NCBI GenBank assembly: GCA_963708245.1
Contig: OY970201.1
Location: 806,001-870,000 of the forward strand
DNA length: 64,000 nucleotides
DNA from: CAVYXK01 sp963708245
GTDB taxonomy: Bacteria > Pseudomonadota > Alphaproteobacteria > Acetobacterales > Acetobacteraceae
Reading direction: 5' to 3'
Numbering within the stretch: position 1 is the first letter of the stretch; the number at the start of each line of letters is the position of its first letter. Position numbers and translations under genes: made by a program. The notes beneath the pieces were generated by a model. It ran no database searches, was not told the origin of the DNA, and was given only the letters and a program-made list of their open reading frames with translations. This document shows, piece after piece, positions 1 to 8,207 of this stretch.

Positions 1-180
1 CTTGCGCTCCAGCTTGCGGGCCCGGCGTACCGCCTCCGCCGCTTCGCGTGCGCGTCTTTCTGATGGTTTCTCGTAGTGCCGGCGGAGCTTCATCTCGCGG
101 AAAATTCCCTCCCGCTGCATCTTCTTCTTGAGCGCCTTGAGCGCCTGATCGACATTGTTGTCACGTACCAGAACTTGCAC
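1..180 (-). CDS. rpsU: 30S ribosomal protein S21 (3' end outside window)
   Basis: The minus-strand reading from 180 down to the window edge gives 60 residues beginning VQVLVRDNNVDQALKALKKK, followed by MQREGIFREMKLRRHYEKP, which is the conserved N-terminal two thirds of S21. S21 is a small basic protein of the 30S subunit that helps base pairing between the Shine-Dalgarno sequence and the anti-SD. The start is a GTG at 180, preceded by an AAAGGAG-like ribosome binding site about ten bases upstream. The C-terminus runs off the window. It is transcribed divergently from def. Confidence 0.95.
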   Translation of the reverse strand, partial: MQVLVRDNNVDQALKALKKKMQREGIFREMKLRRHYEKPSERRAREAAEAVRRARKLERK

Positions 181-293
181 TTGGCCGCCTTCTCCTTTCG
201 GTTCCGCATGCCCGCCGATCGGACACGCCTTGGTTGGTTCGGTCGCTGACGCACGTCGCTCTTCCGCCGCCGGTAGCCCGGTGCGGGGGGCGC

Positions 294-322
294 GCTATAA
301 CACGCCCCGGCGACCTCGCCAA
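294..322 (-). promoter_or_regulatory. Candidate sigma70 promoter of rpsU
   Basis: On the minus strand, TTGGCG (317-322) is separated by 17 bases from TATAGC (294-299), upstream of the rpsU GTG at 180. Spacing and -10 match are good and the -35 match is moderate. It lies in the rpsU/def divergent gap. The call is by eye only. Confidence 0.45.
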
Positions 323-351
323 ACCTTTCCCCCAGGCATCTCGGATGTGTC

Positions 352-909
352 ATGGCCATTCTCAAGATCGCCCGCATGGGCCATCCCGTGCTTCTCACCC
401 GCTGCGAGCCGGTGTCGGACCCTAGCGCCGCGGACATCCGCCGGCTCGTCGCGGACATGATGGAGACGATGGAGGACGCGCCCGGCGTCGGCCTTGCTGC
501 GCCACAGGTGCACGTGCCGCTGCGTCTGTTCGTCTTCCGCATCCCGGGCGAGCGTAAGAGCGAGGATCCCGAGGACCTGCCTGTCGGCAATACCGTACTG
601 ATCAACCCGGAGATCGAACTCTTGTCGGATCAGCGCGTGCTGCGCTGGGAAGGCTGCCTGTCCATCCCCGGCCTGCGCGCCGCTGTGCCGCGCGCACCGC
701 GGATCCGTTATCGCGGCGTGGATTGCGAGGGGAACCTGACTGAGCGCACCGTGTCCGGCTTCCACGCCGGCGTTCTCCAGCATGAGTACGACCATCTTGA
801 CGGGATTCTATATCCGATGCGCATGACCGATTTCCGCCTGTTCGGCTTCAACGAGGAGTTGACCAGAGCAGCGCTGACCCAGCAGGCACCGACGGGCGCT
901 CGCGCGTGA
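352..909 (+). CDS. def: Peptide deformylase
   Basis: This 185-residue protein removes the formyl group from the N-terminal methionine of nascent proteins in the cytosol. All three catalytic motifs are visible: GVGLAAPQV near residue 45, EGCLSIPG with the metal-binding cysteine near residue 100, and HEYDHLDG with the two metal histidines and the catalytic glutamate-equivalent region near residue 145. Length is typical for the family. The ATG at 352 gives a normal MAILKIARMGHPVL start. Its stop overlaps the next gene by 4 bases, so it is translationally coupled to the COQ9 gene. Confidence 0.96.
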   Translation: MAILKIARMGHPVLLTRCEPVSDPSAADIRRLVADMMETMEDAPGVGLAAPQVHVPLRLFVFRIPGERKSEDPEDLPVGNTVLINPEIELLSDQRVLRWEGCLSIPGLRAAVPRAPRIRYRGVDCEGNLTERTVSGFHAGVLQHEYDHLDGILYPMRMTDFRLFGFNEELTRAALTQQAPTGARA

Positions 910-1544
910 TCACACCCCCTGAGCGTAGCGACGAGCGCGACGCGGCGATCGATGCACTGCTGCCGAATGTGCCGTTCGATGGCTGGACCTATCGCGCGTT
1001 GCGTGCGGGTCTGGCAGCCTCCGGTGGAGATCCGCGCGACGCCGAGGTGCTTTTTCCTGGTGGCGCAGCGGACATGATCGCAGCGTATTGCGATCTGGCG
1101 GACCGGCGGATGGAGCTCGAGGCCGCCACGCTTGATCTGGAGGCGATGCGCATTCCGGCGCGGATTCGCGCCGTGATTGCCCTGCGGCTCACCCAGAACC
1201 GCTCGCACAAGGAAGCGATCCGGCGCGCGCTGGCCGCGCTCGCGCTGCCCGGCAATGCCGGCATGGTTGCCCTTTGCACTGCACGGACCGTAGATGCGAT
1301 GTGGCACGCTGCCGGCGATCGTTCGGCGGATATCTCCTGGTACACGAAACGTGCCATTCTGGCCGGCGTGTACACCTCGACCGTACTATTTTGGCTGCGC
1401 GACCCCGGCGAAGATGACGCCGCCACGCTGAGCTTCCTGGACCGGCGGCTGGCCGATGTCGGGCGTATCACCCGTGTGCGCCGAAGGTTCGAGTCAGCGC
1501 TGCACCGAATTGTCCCACCGGTCCTGCGGGGCGCCGCACAGTAG
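906..1544 (+). CDS. COQ9 family protein
   Basis: A 212-residue protein with the COQ9/RpsU-divergently-transcribed family pattern: an N-terminal TetR-like helical region, then a helical lipid-binding domain with RLTQNRSHKEAIRRAL and the C-terminal DISWYTKRAILAGVYTSTVL segment, where the WYTKR.. LA..Y..T motif is diagnostic. COQ9 proteins bind isoprenoid lipids and support ubiquinone biosynthesis with COQ7. The start is a GTG at 906, within the last four bases of def. The rpsU/def neighbourhood fits the alphaproteobacterial habit of placing coq9 beside rpsU. Confidence 0.85.
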   Translation: MITPPERSDERDAAIDALLPNVPFDGWTYRALRAGLAASGGDPRDAEVLFPGGAADMIAAYCDLADRRMELEAATLDLEAMRIPARIRAVIALRLTQNRSHKEAIRRALAALALPGNAGMVALCTARTVDAMWHAAGDRSADISWYTKRAILAGVYTSTVLFWLRDPGEDDAATLSFLDRRLADVGRITRVRRRFESALHRIVPPVLRGAAQ

Positions 1545-1605
1545 CTATCCCCAAGTGGCGGCGAGCGCGCGGAGGCGCTGCTTGGCCCTTCCCCACCCGG
1601 CGGTA

Positions 1606-2724
1606 TCAGTCCGCCGCTGCCGCGAGCGCTGGCAAGTCATCGAGCGCGTAGCGCGTGAACTGCCGGTTCAGGGCAGGCAACGGGCAGACCTCCATCCAGC
1701 CCTCGGCTGGCTTCATCACGATCATCATCACCGTCGCTGAAAGATTGTCACCGACAGCAGCCGGGCGGGGCGGACGGCACACCGAGTAAGGCGTCGCGAA
1801 ATCGTCAAAGAATGCCGCCTTCAGATCATTGACGGTGATCCGTCCCTGCCGTCGCGCCAGCGTGCCACGTACCCGCTCGGCGCGGTACGCGGAATCCGGT
1901 GTGGTCGGCAGTCCGGTGTCCCGTAGCTTCGCCAGCGCAGCCACGCTCTCGAAATGGTTCGCGTGCACCAGCAGCCCGTTCTGCGGCTGCAACAGGAAAC
2001 TTTCGTCCGGCGCGCTCTCGATGTCCAGCGCCGCGCCCCCGGCATGACTCAGCATGATATTGTTGGAGACGGTCTTTGGCGTGGCATAGATCGTCTGCAC
2101 CGCCAGCGCGAAATGCGCGCTCTCCAGTGCTCGCCGGCGCAGCAGCACGAGCGGCACGCCGGGGCGCTTCTGGTCGCGGTCGGATGACAGGAAATTCGCG
2201 GTCAGCCCGATGCCGGCCGCGTTCATGCCGCAGCGGGCCAAGCCGCCGGCCTCGGTGAAGGTCAGCACGTCCGGCCCATCGTCACGACGGATGCGCAGCA
2301 CGACGCCAGTCTCGGCGCATTCGGCCCGCCAGTCCCAGTTCTGTCCATGAAGCACCTGCCGGTCGGCCGAGGCATCCGCCAACACGACCGCCCCGGTGCA
2401 ACCGTCCGGCTCGCCGGCCCGGCGCGCCTCCGCCAGCAGCTCGGTGCGCGCGTTCACCGCCACCACATGCTCGAATGGACAATTCGCGCCTTCGGCAATG
2501 CCGCGCATCTCTTCGAGATACGCAGGCTCGAAGCGCTGGATGATCGGCAGCATTCCCTCGACGAGGGTATGCACCTGTGCGCGGGATAGCTTCTGTTTCT
2601 CGAAGGCGGTCAGGTAGATCTCGGCTGAGCGATGGATGCGCGCCCTCGCCGCTTCGCCGTATTGTCGGCCGCGATCTCGCGGCGACCCGGCGATCTCGAT
2701 AAGGGGAAAGGGGGTGGGCTGCAT
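1606..2724 (-). CDS. C45-family acyltransferase/amidohydrolase (AAT-like Ntn hydrolase)
   Basis: A 372-residue protein with the layout of the peptidase C45 / acyl-CoA:6-aminopenicillanate acyltransferase family. It opens with IEIAGSPRDRGRQYGEAA, the family's GxxxxxGxxxG.. N-terminal motif. The segment EPDGCTGAVVL supplies the candidate nucleophile Cys109, which becomes N-terminal after autoproteolysis in Ntn hydrolases. HGQNWDW and GMNAAGIGLTANFL follow, as in the family. The substrate cannot be read from sequence; relatives act on amide bonds. It is transcribed away from the aldonate dehydratase operon, and no partner gene is evident. Confidence 0.8.
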   Translation of the reverse strand: MQPTPFPLIEIAGSPRDRGRQYGEAARARIHRSAEIYLTAFEKQKLSRAQVHTLVEGMLPIIQRFEPAYLEEMRGIAEGANCPFEHVVAVNARTELLAEARRAGEPDGCTGAVVLADASADRQVLHGQNWDWRAECAETGVVLRIRRDDGPDVLTFTEAGGLARCGMNAAGIGLTANFLSSDRDQKRPGVPLVLLRRRALESAHFALAVQTIYATPKTVSNNIMLSHAGGAALDIESAPDESFLLQPQNGLLVHANHFESVAALAKLRDTGLPTTPDSAYRAERVRGTLARRQGRITVNDLKAAFFDDFATPYSVCRPPRPAAVGDNLSATVMMIVMKPAEGWMEVCPLPALNRQFTRYALDDLPALAAAAD

Positions 2725-3034
2725 GCAGGCGCTCCGTCAGAAACATGATTCGAGCCAGTCAACAGGAAATCAACAAGCAACGCATTGTCCTTGTTGGCCA
2801 CTTGGGGCGGTGATGATCAGAACAAACCATGACCGCTAATGCTCATCATGCCTGCGCTAAGCAGGCAATCCAACCGCCGGTCAGCTCCTTGAAACTCCGT
2901 CGGGACTTCGCGCAACTCCGGTCCGCTTGATTACCGATTGACCAATCGCCACGGGCGGTGTTGGCGGCAGCCGGGCGCGTTGACAGGACCACGCCCCGGT
3001 GCACACCTTCCGGCGACTTCGAAGGGGGGAACCC
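2725..3034. other. Divergent intergenic region
   Basis: This gap separates the minus-strand C45 hydrolase from the plus-strand aldonate dehydratase and should hold both promoters and possibly an operator for the sugar-acid operon. Several TTGAC-like hexamers occur (around 2938 and 2979 on plus), but none has a good -10 at the right spacing. I see no open reading frame with coding character here. Confidence 0.5.
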
Positions 3035-4825
3035 ATGGCGAAAGACAACGGTGGCGACAAGCGCCTGCGCAGCCGGCGGTGGTTCGACAATCCGGCCGAC
3101 CCCGCCATGACCGCTCTCTATGTCGAGCGTTATCTGAATTACGGCATCACCCGAGAAGAGCTGCAAGGCGGCAAGCCGATCATCGGCATCGCGCAGACCG
3201 GCTCGGACCTCGCGCCCTGCAACCGCCATCACCTCCAGCTCGCAACGCGCGTTCGCGACGGCATCCGCGACGCCGGCGGCATCCCCCTCGAATTCCCCCT
3301 GCACCCAATTCAGGAGACCGGCAAGCGACCGACCGCGGCGCTCGACCGCAACCTCGCCTATCTCGGCCTGGTCGAGGTGCTGCACGGCTATCCGCTGGAC
3401 GGTGTCGTGCTGACAACCGGCTGCGACAAAACGACGCCCGCCTGCCTGATGGGCGCGGCGACCGTCAATATTCCGGCCATCGTGCTGTCTGGCGGGCCGA
3501 TGCTTGACGGCTGGTGGCAGGGCCGCCTCTCGGGGTCCGGCACGATCGTCTGGGAAGGCCGCAAGCTCTATGCCGAGGGCAAGATCGACTACGAAGAATT
3601 CATGAAGATGGTGGCGTCATCCGCCCCCTCCGTCGGCCACTGCAACACCATGGGCACCGCGACGTCGATGAACAGCCTAGCCGAGGCACTGGGCATGTCG
3701 TTGCCCGGCTGCGCGGCGATCCCAGGGCCGTATCGCGAGCGCGGTCAGATGGCGTACGAGACGGGGCGGCGGATTGTGGAGATGGTGCACGAGAATCTGC
3801 GACCCTCCGACATCATGAACAAAAAGGCGTTCGAGAATTGCGTTGTCGCCGCGGCGGCGCTCGGCGCCTCGTCGAACTGTCCGATCCACATGGTGGCGAT
3901 CGCCCGGCACATGGGCGTCGATCACACGATCGAAGACTGGCAACGTCTCGGTCCGGACATCCCGCTGCTGGTCGATTTGCAGCCGGCCGGTCGCTTTCTG
4001 GGCGAGAAATTCCATCGCGCCGGTGGTGTGCCGGCGGTGATGAAAGAGCTGCTGCAGGCCGGCAAGCTGCACGACGACGTCATGACCGTTACCGGCCGGA
4101 CGCTGGCGCAGAACCTGGAAACCGTGCCGGAGCCCGACCGAGAGGTGATCCGCGCCTATGACAAGCCGCTGAAGGCGGCCGCCGGCTACGTCGTGATGTC
4201 CGGCAACCTGTTCGACAGCGCGGTGATGAAGACCAGCGTCATCGACCCGGAGTTCCGCCGCCGCTTCCTGTCCGATCGGGCACATCCGAACGTCTTCGAA
4301 GGCAAGGCCGTGGTGTTCGAAGGTCCAGAGGACTATCACGAACGCATCGAGGATCCCGATCTGGGCTGCGACGACCAGTCGGTGCTGATCATCCGCAACT
4401 GCGGGCCCGTCGGCTATCCGGGCAGCGCCGAGGTGGTGAACATGCAACCGCCGGCCAGCCTGCTGAAACGCGGGGTCGAGGCGCTGCCAACCATGGGCGA
4501 CGGGCGTCAGTCAGGGACCTCTGGCAGCCCGTCGATCCTGAATGTCACGCCGGAGGCAGCGGTGGGCGGCGGCCTCGCGCTGCTGAAGACGGGCGATAAG
4601 ATCCGCATCGATCTCAACACTCGCAAGGTGGATGTGCTGCTGCCGCCCGGCGAGCTGGAAGCACGTCGCGCAGCGTGGAAACCGCCTAAGCTTGAGCACA
4701 AGACACCGTGGGAGGAGATTTATCGCAGCATGGTCGGCCAGCTCGGCACCGGCGCCTGCCTGGAGCCGGCCACGCTCTTTCTGAACGTGATCGAGACGCG
4801 CGGCGAATCGAGGAACAACCACTGA
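3035..4825 (+). CDS. IlvD/Edd family aldonate dehydratase
   Basis: A 596-residue member of the IlvD/Edd dehydratase family, which dehydrates sugar acids (L-arabonate, D-xylonate, related aldonates) or 2,3-dihydroxy acids using a [2Fe-2S] cluster. The three expected cluster cysteines are at about Cys62 (DLAPCNRHH), Cys130 (TTGCDKTTPAC) and Cys203 (SVGHCNTMGTA). The motif GDGRQSGTSGSPSILN near the C-terminus is also typical. The ATG at 3035 is preferred over an upstream alternative (2999) because GAAGGGGGGA lies just before it. The downstream SDR and FAH-type hydrolase point to aldonate catabolism rather than branched-chain amino-acid synthesis; this is inference from context. Confidence 0.9.
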   Translation: MAKDNGGDKRLRSRRWFDNPADPAMTALYVERYLNYGITREELQGGKPIIGIAQTGSDLAPCNRHHLQLATRVRDGIRDAGGIPLEFPLHPIQETGKRPTAALDRNLAYLGLVEVLHGYPLDGVVLTTGCDKTTPACLMGAATVNIPAIVLSGGPMLDGWWQGRLSGSGTIVWEGRKLYAEGKIDYEEFMKMVASSAPSVGHCNTMGTATSMNSLAEALGMSLPGCAAIPGPYRERGQMAYETGRRIVEMVHENLRPSDIMNKKAFENCVVAAAALGASSNCPIHMVAIARHMGVDHTIEDWQRLGPDIPLLVDLQPAGRFLGEKFHRAGGVPAVMKELLQAGKLHDDVMTVTGRTLAQNLETVPEPDREVIRAYDKPLKAAAGYVVMSGNLFDSAVMKTSVIDPEFRRRFLSDRAHPNVFEGKAVVFEGPEDYHERIEDPDLGCDDQSVLIIRNCGPVGYPGSAEVVNMQPPASLLKRGVEALPTMGDGRQSGTSGSPSILNVTPEAAVGGGLALLKTGDKIRIDLNTRKVDVLLPPGELEARRAAWKPPKLEHKTPWEEIYRSMVGQLGTGACLEPATLFLNVIETRGESRNNH

Positions 4826-4831
4826 TTTCCT

Positions 4832-4867
4832 TCTCCCCTCCCCTTGCGGGAGGGGCCGGGAGAGGGG
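4832..4867. repeat. G+C-rich palindromic intergenic repeat
   Basis: A C-rich arm ending CTCCCCTTGCGGGAGGGG forms a hairpin, followed by GGGAGAGGGG. It fills most of the gap between the dehydratase stop and the SDR start. It belongs to the same hairpin family seen at 22.0, 24.0, 29.7, 31.3 and 33.0 kb. Confidence 0.65.
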
Positions 4868-4873
4868 TCGCCC

Positions 4874-5623
4874 ATGCCAGTACGCCTTACCAACAAGACC
4901 GCCTTTGTCACCGCTGCCGCGCAGGGGATCGGTCGGGCCACGGCGCTCGCCTTTGCGGCCGCGGGCGCACACGTCATCGCCACCGACGTGAACGAAGCTC
5001 TGGTGCACGAGATCGCTTCCGATTCGATCCGCACCGCCAAGCTGGACGTGCTGCACGCGGCCGACATTGAGCAGGCGGCGTTCGATGCTGGGCCGATCGA
5101 TATCCTGTTCAACTGCGCCGGCGTCGTGCACGAGGGCACCGTGCTCGACGCCACCGAGGATCAGTGGGAGCTAGCCTTCGACCTGAACGCGCGGTCGATG
5201 TTCCGCACGATGCAGGCTTTCTTGCCGGGCATGCTGGAACGAGGCCATGGCTCGATCATCAACATGGCCTCGGTGGCGAGCAGCGTCAAAGGCGTGGTGA
5301 ACCGCTGCGTTTATTCGGCGACCAAGGCGGCGGTGATTGGGCTGACCAAGTCCGTGGCGGCGGATTTCATCAGCCGCGGCGTCCGTTGCAACTGCATCTG
5401 TCCAGGCACCGTGCACACGCCGAGCCTGGATGCGCGGATCGCTGCCAATGCTGCGAAAGCAGGCTCTGAAGAAGCAGCGCGCGCCGTTTTTCTGGCCCGT
5501 CAGCCGATGGGCCGGCTCGGCACGCCGGAGGAGATCGCAGCACTCGCCGTCTATCTCGCCAGCGACGAGGCACAGTTCCTCACCGGCCAAGCGATCGTGA
5601 TCGACGGCGGGATGACGCTATAG
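4874..5623 (+). CDS. SDR oxidoreductase, likely 2-keto-3-deoxy-aldonate dehydrogenase
   Basis: A 249-residue classical short-chain dehydrogenase. The Rossmann motif appears as TAAAQGIGRA near residue 14, with NCAGVV near 80, INMASVASS carrying the catalytic serine, and YSATK giving Tyr147 and Lys151. The sequence style resembles 2-keto-3-deoxy-L-fuconate / L-rhamnonate 4-dehydrogenases, which oxidise KDG-type acids to 2,4-diketo acids. The position between an aldonate dehydratase and an FAH-type hydrolase supports that role. The start at 4874 follows a purine-rich stretch from the repeat; the ten residues before it would be encoded by the palindrome and are unlikely to be protein. Confidence 0.85.
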   Translation: MPVRLTNKTAFVTAAAQGIGRATALAFAAAGAHVIATDVNEALVHEIASDSIRTAKLDVLHAADIEQAAFDAGPIDILFNCAGVVHEGTVLDATEDQWELAFDLNARSMFRTMQAFLPGMLERGHGSIINMASVASSVKGVVNRCVYSATKAAVIGLTKSVAADFISRGVRCNCICPGTVHTPSLDARIAANAAKAGSEEAARAVFLARQPMGRLGTPEEIAALAVYLASDEAQFLTGQAIVIDGGMTL

Positions 5624-5638
5624 CACGGGGAGAGTCAC

Positions 5639-6484
5639 ATGAAACTACTGCGCTACGGCCCGTCCGGAGCCGAGAAGCCCGGGCTGCTCGACGCCGACGG
5701 CAACATCCGGTGCCTCGCATCCGTGGTGCGCGACATCGATGGCTTCGCGCTGTCGGACGCGGCGCTGGCGATGATCCGCGCGATCGACCCGAAGACGCTA
5801 CCCAAAGTCGATGCCGGCGCGCGGTTTGGTCCGTGCGTCGCCCGGCCGGTGAACTATATCTGCATCGGTCTCAATTATGCAGACCATGCCGAGGAAGCCG
5901 GCATGCCAATTCCCAAGGAGCCGATCTTCTTCTTGAAGTCGCTCGGCGCCTTCTGCGGCCCGAACGACGACGTGAAGAAGCCGCGCGGCGCAAAGAAGCT
6001 GGATTGGGAGGTCGAGCTCGGAATCGTCATCGGCAAGACCGCCCGCTATGTCAGCGAACACGAGGCGATGGAGCATGTGGCCGGACATTGCGTTTGCAAT
6101 GATGTGAGCGAACGCGAGTTCCAGCTTGAGCGCGGCGGCACCTGGGACAAGGGCAAGGGCTGCGACACATTCGGCCCGACTGGGCCCTGGATGGTTACCA
6201 AGGACGAAGTCCCGGACCCGCAGAACCTGAGGCTGTGGTGCGAGGTCGATGGCAAGCGCATGCAGGACGGTACCACGAAGAGAATGATCTTCGACTGCCG
6301 CAAGCTCGTCAGCTACACGAGCCATTTCCTCACCTTGCATCCCGGCGACATCATCTCTACCGGCACGCCGCCCGGTGTTGGGTCGGGCAAGAAGCCCACG
6401 CCCATCTTCTTGGAGGTGGGTCAGACGATGCGGCTATCGGTCGAGGGGCTCGGCGTGCAGACGCAGCGCGTTGTCGAGGCCTAA
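5639..6484 (+). CDS. Fumarylacetoacetate hydrolase family protein
   Basis: A 281-residue FAH-superfamily enzyme. The entry motif NYICIGLNYADHAEEAG is followed by metal ligands in DWEVELGIVIG (two acidic residues) and CNDVSERE. DIISTGTPPGVG is the typical loop near the C-terminus. These enzymes cleave C-C bonds of beta-diketo acids. Beside the aldonate dehydratase and KDG-type dehydrogenase, the likely substrate is a 2,4-diketo-3-deoxy aldonate, giving pyruvate plus a hydroxy acid such as glycolate or lactate. It lies 15 bases after the SDR in one operon. Fold assignment is firm; substrate is inferred. Confidence 0.88.
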   Translation: MKLLRYGPSGAEKPGLLDADGNIRCLASVVRDIDGFALSDAALAMIRAIDPKTLPKVDAGARFGPCVARPVNYICIGLNYADHAEEAGMPIPKEPIFFLKSLGAFCGPNDDVKKPRGAKKLDWEVELGIVIGKTARYVSEHEAMEHVAGHCVCNDVSEREFQLERGGTWDKGKGCDTFGPTGPWMVTKDEVPDPQNLRLWCEVDGKRMQDGTTKRMIFDCRKLVSYTSHFLTLHPGDIISTGTPPGVGSGKKPTPIFLEVGQTMRLSVEGLGVQTQRVVEA

Positions 6485-8144
6485 CTCGCCGACGGTAGTT
6501 CGTGCCCGGTGGTCGATTGAAGGGCTCGGTGCCGAGACTGTCTGGGTTCTCTGGCTGATCCTCGCGACGGCTCTGCTGCGCGCCGGCTTCGGCTGGGCGC
6601 TCGGCCTTGGCGTCGATGAAAGCTACATGGTGGCGAGCGGGCGGAGCCTGCAACTCAGCTATTTCGATCATCCGCCGGTCTCGTGGTGGATGCAGTGGGG
6701 CGCGACGCACCTGTTTAGGACCGATGCGCCGCTCGCGGTGCGCACGCCGTTCATCCTGACTTTCGCGCTGTCCACTTGGCTGATGTACAGGCTGGGCGCG
6801 GCTGTGACGGATCGACGCGCCGGGCTGTGGGCGGCGGTGGCGCTGAACCTGTCGCCGGTCTTCGGGGTGACGGCGGCAAGCTGGGTTTTGCCGGATGGCC
6901 CCCTCGACTGCGCGTTGCTCGGCGCTGCGCTGTGCCTAGTCAAGGCGTTGTGCTCAACACCTCTCCCGCTTGCGGGAGAGGTCGGCTCGCGAAGCGAGCC
7001 GGGTGAGGGTCTGGCGCGCCCCGACACCCTCACCCGCCGCGCTCGGCGCGGGGACCCCCGGGTCGGAGCCCGGGGGCAGGCTCTCTCCCGCCGAACGGGA
7101 GAGGTGTGGGGGGCGTGGTCCGGCACGGGGCTCTGCGCAGGCGTGGCGCTGCTGTCCAAATATACCGCCGTCCTGACGATCGGCGGGGCGGTGCTGTTCC
7201 TGCTGACCAGCCCGCGCCACCGTCGCTGGCTTGCGCGTCCGGAGCCGTATGTCGCCGGCCTGTTGGCGATTGCGATGTTCTCACCGGTGATCTTCTGGAA
7301 CGCGACGCATGGGTGGGCTTCGTTCGCGTTCCAGGGCGACCGCGCCACGGGATGGCGGTTACGTCCGTGGGAGCCGATCGTGGTACTCGCCGGCGAGGCG
7401 CTGTTCGTGCTGCCTTGGATCTGGGCGCCGCTGATGGGGGTGTTCGTCGCCGCTTTGCGCCGCGGCCCCGCGGATTGGCGGAGCTGGCTGCTGTGTTGCC
7501 TCGGCGCACCGCCGATCGTAGTGTTCGCGTTGATCTCCGCCTGGTCGAGCCAGCGCGTGATGTTCCACTGGGCGGCACCGGGTTATCTGATGCTGTTCCC
7601 GCTGCTCGGCCGGGCGATCGCGGAGCGGATCGACGCGCCATGGGTGCGCCGCATGCTGACAGGCACCGCCACCCTGGTCGTGGCTGCGGTCATCGTGGTC
7701 TCCACGCAGGTCCGACTCGAATGGATGCAACCGCTGATCGCGGCCGTCGCGAAACAGGACCCGGACCTGGAAGCAATCGACTGGAGTTCCTTGCGCAACG
7801 ACCTGGCTTCCCGTGACCTGCTGGAGCCAGGAGTGGTCGTCGGGGTGTCGAACTGGCGCGATGCCGGGAAGGTCGGCTACGCGCTCGGGCCGGAGGCGAC
7901 GGTCACCGTGCTGAACACGGATTCCCGGCAATTCGGTTTTGTGGCGCCCGCCAGCGGCTTTTCGGGGCGGGATCTGCTCGTGCTCGCGCTTGACGATCCC
8001 GAGCGAGCGCGGCGCGAGCTGTCGCCGTGGTTCTCCGCGCTCAAGGTGCTACCCCCATCCTTAATCAACGACAATGGCGTTCCGTTGCAATCAGTATCAG
8101 TTTTCCTCGGCCGGAGCCTGCACGTCCCGCCGCACCCGGACTGA
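6471..8144 (+). CDS. GT39/ArnT-like membrane glycosyltransferase with in-frame repeat insertion
   Basis: A polytopic membrane protein of about 557 residues. After a hydrophobic first segment comes GVDESYMVASG and LSYFDHPPVSWW, the acidic-loop and DHPP motifs of dolichyl-phosphate-mannose-type (GT39, ArnT-like) transferases. These move sugars from polyprenyl phosphates to lipids or proteins on the periplasmic face. Many transmembrane helices follow, with LLSKYTAVL typical of the family. The start is uncertain: in-frame candidates are GTG 6375 and TTG 6471, both overlapping the FAH gene. I chose TTG 6471 because it leaves a short cytoplasmic N-terminus. About 50 residues (6957-7107) are encoded by a palindromic repeat. 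Confidence 0.8.
   Translation: MSRPNSPTVVRARWSIEGLGAETVWVLWLILATALLRAGFGWALGLGVDESYMVASGRSLQLSYFDHPPVSWWMQWGATHLFRTDAPLAVRTPFILTFALSTWLMYRLGAAVTDRRAGLWAAVALNLSPVFGVTAASWVLPDGPLDCALLGAALCLVKALCSTPLPLAGEVGSRSEPGEGLARPDTLTRRARRGDPRVGARGQALSRRTGEVWGAWSGTGLCAGVALLSKYTAVLTIGGAVLFLLTSPRHRRWLARPEPYVAGLLAIAMFSPVIFWNATHGWASFAFQGDRATGWRLRPWEPIVVLAGEALFVLPWIWAPLMGVFVAALRRGPADWRSWLLCCLGAPPIVVFALISAWSSQRVMFHWAAPGYLMLFPLLGRAIAERIDAPWVRRMLTGTATLVVAAVIVVSTQVRLEWMQPLIAAVAKQDPDLEAIDWSSLRNDLASRDLLEPGVVVGVSNWRDAGKVGYALGPEATVTVLNTDSRQFGFVAPASGFSGRDLLVLALDDPERARRELSPWFSALKVLPPSLINDNGVPLQSVSVFLGRSLHVPPHPD
6957..7107. repeat. Composite palindromic element inside the GT39 coding sequence
   Basis: About 151 bases bounded by inverted ACACCTCTCCCG (6957-6968) and CGGGAGAGGTGT (7096-7107). 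Inside are a short hairpin (CTCTCCCGC/GCGGGAGAG), GGCTCGCGAAGCGAGCC, GGTGAGGG paired with CCCTCACC, and CCCCCGGGTCGGAGCCCGGGGG. The same architecture occurs at 29656-29777 between secY and adk. The reading frame of the host gene stays open through it, so it is translated as an Arg/Gly/Pro-rich insert between two hydrophobic segments. Confidence 0.8.
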
Positions 8145-8207
8145 TTCCCGAGCTGTCGCGGAACCCCCTGTTACCCAGGGCAGCTCCCGGCGACGATCGT
8201 CCCCCCT

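Noticed and set aside
2999..3034. Upstream start for the aldonate dehydratase
   Set aside because: The extra 12 residues are not typical of the family and the strong GGGGGGA ribosome binding site lies just before 3035.
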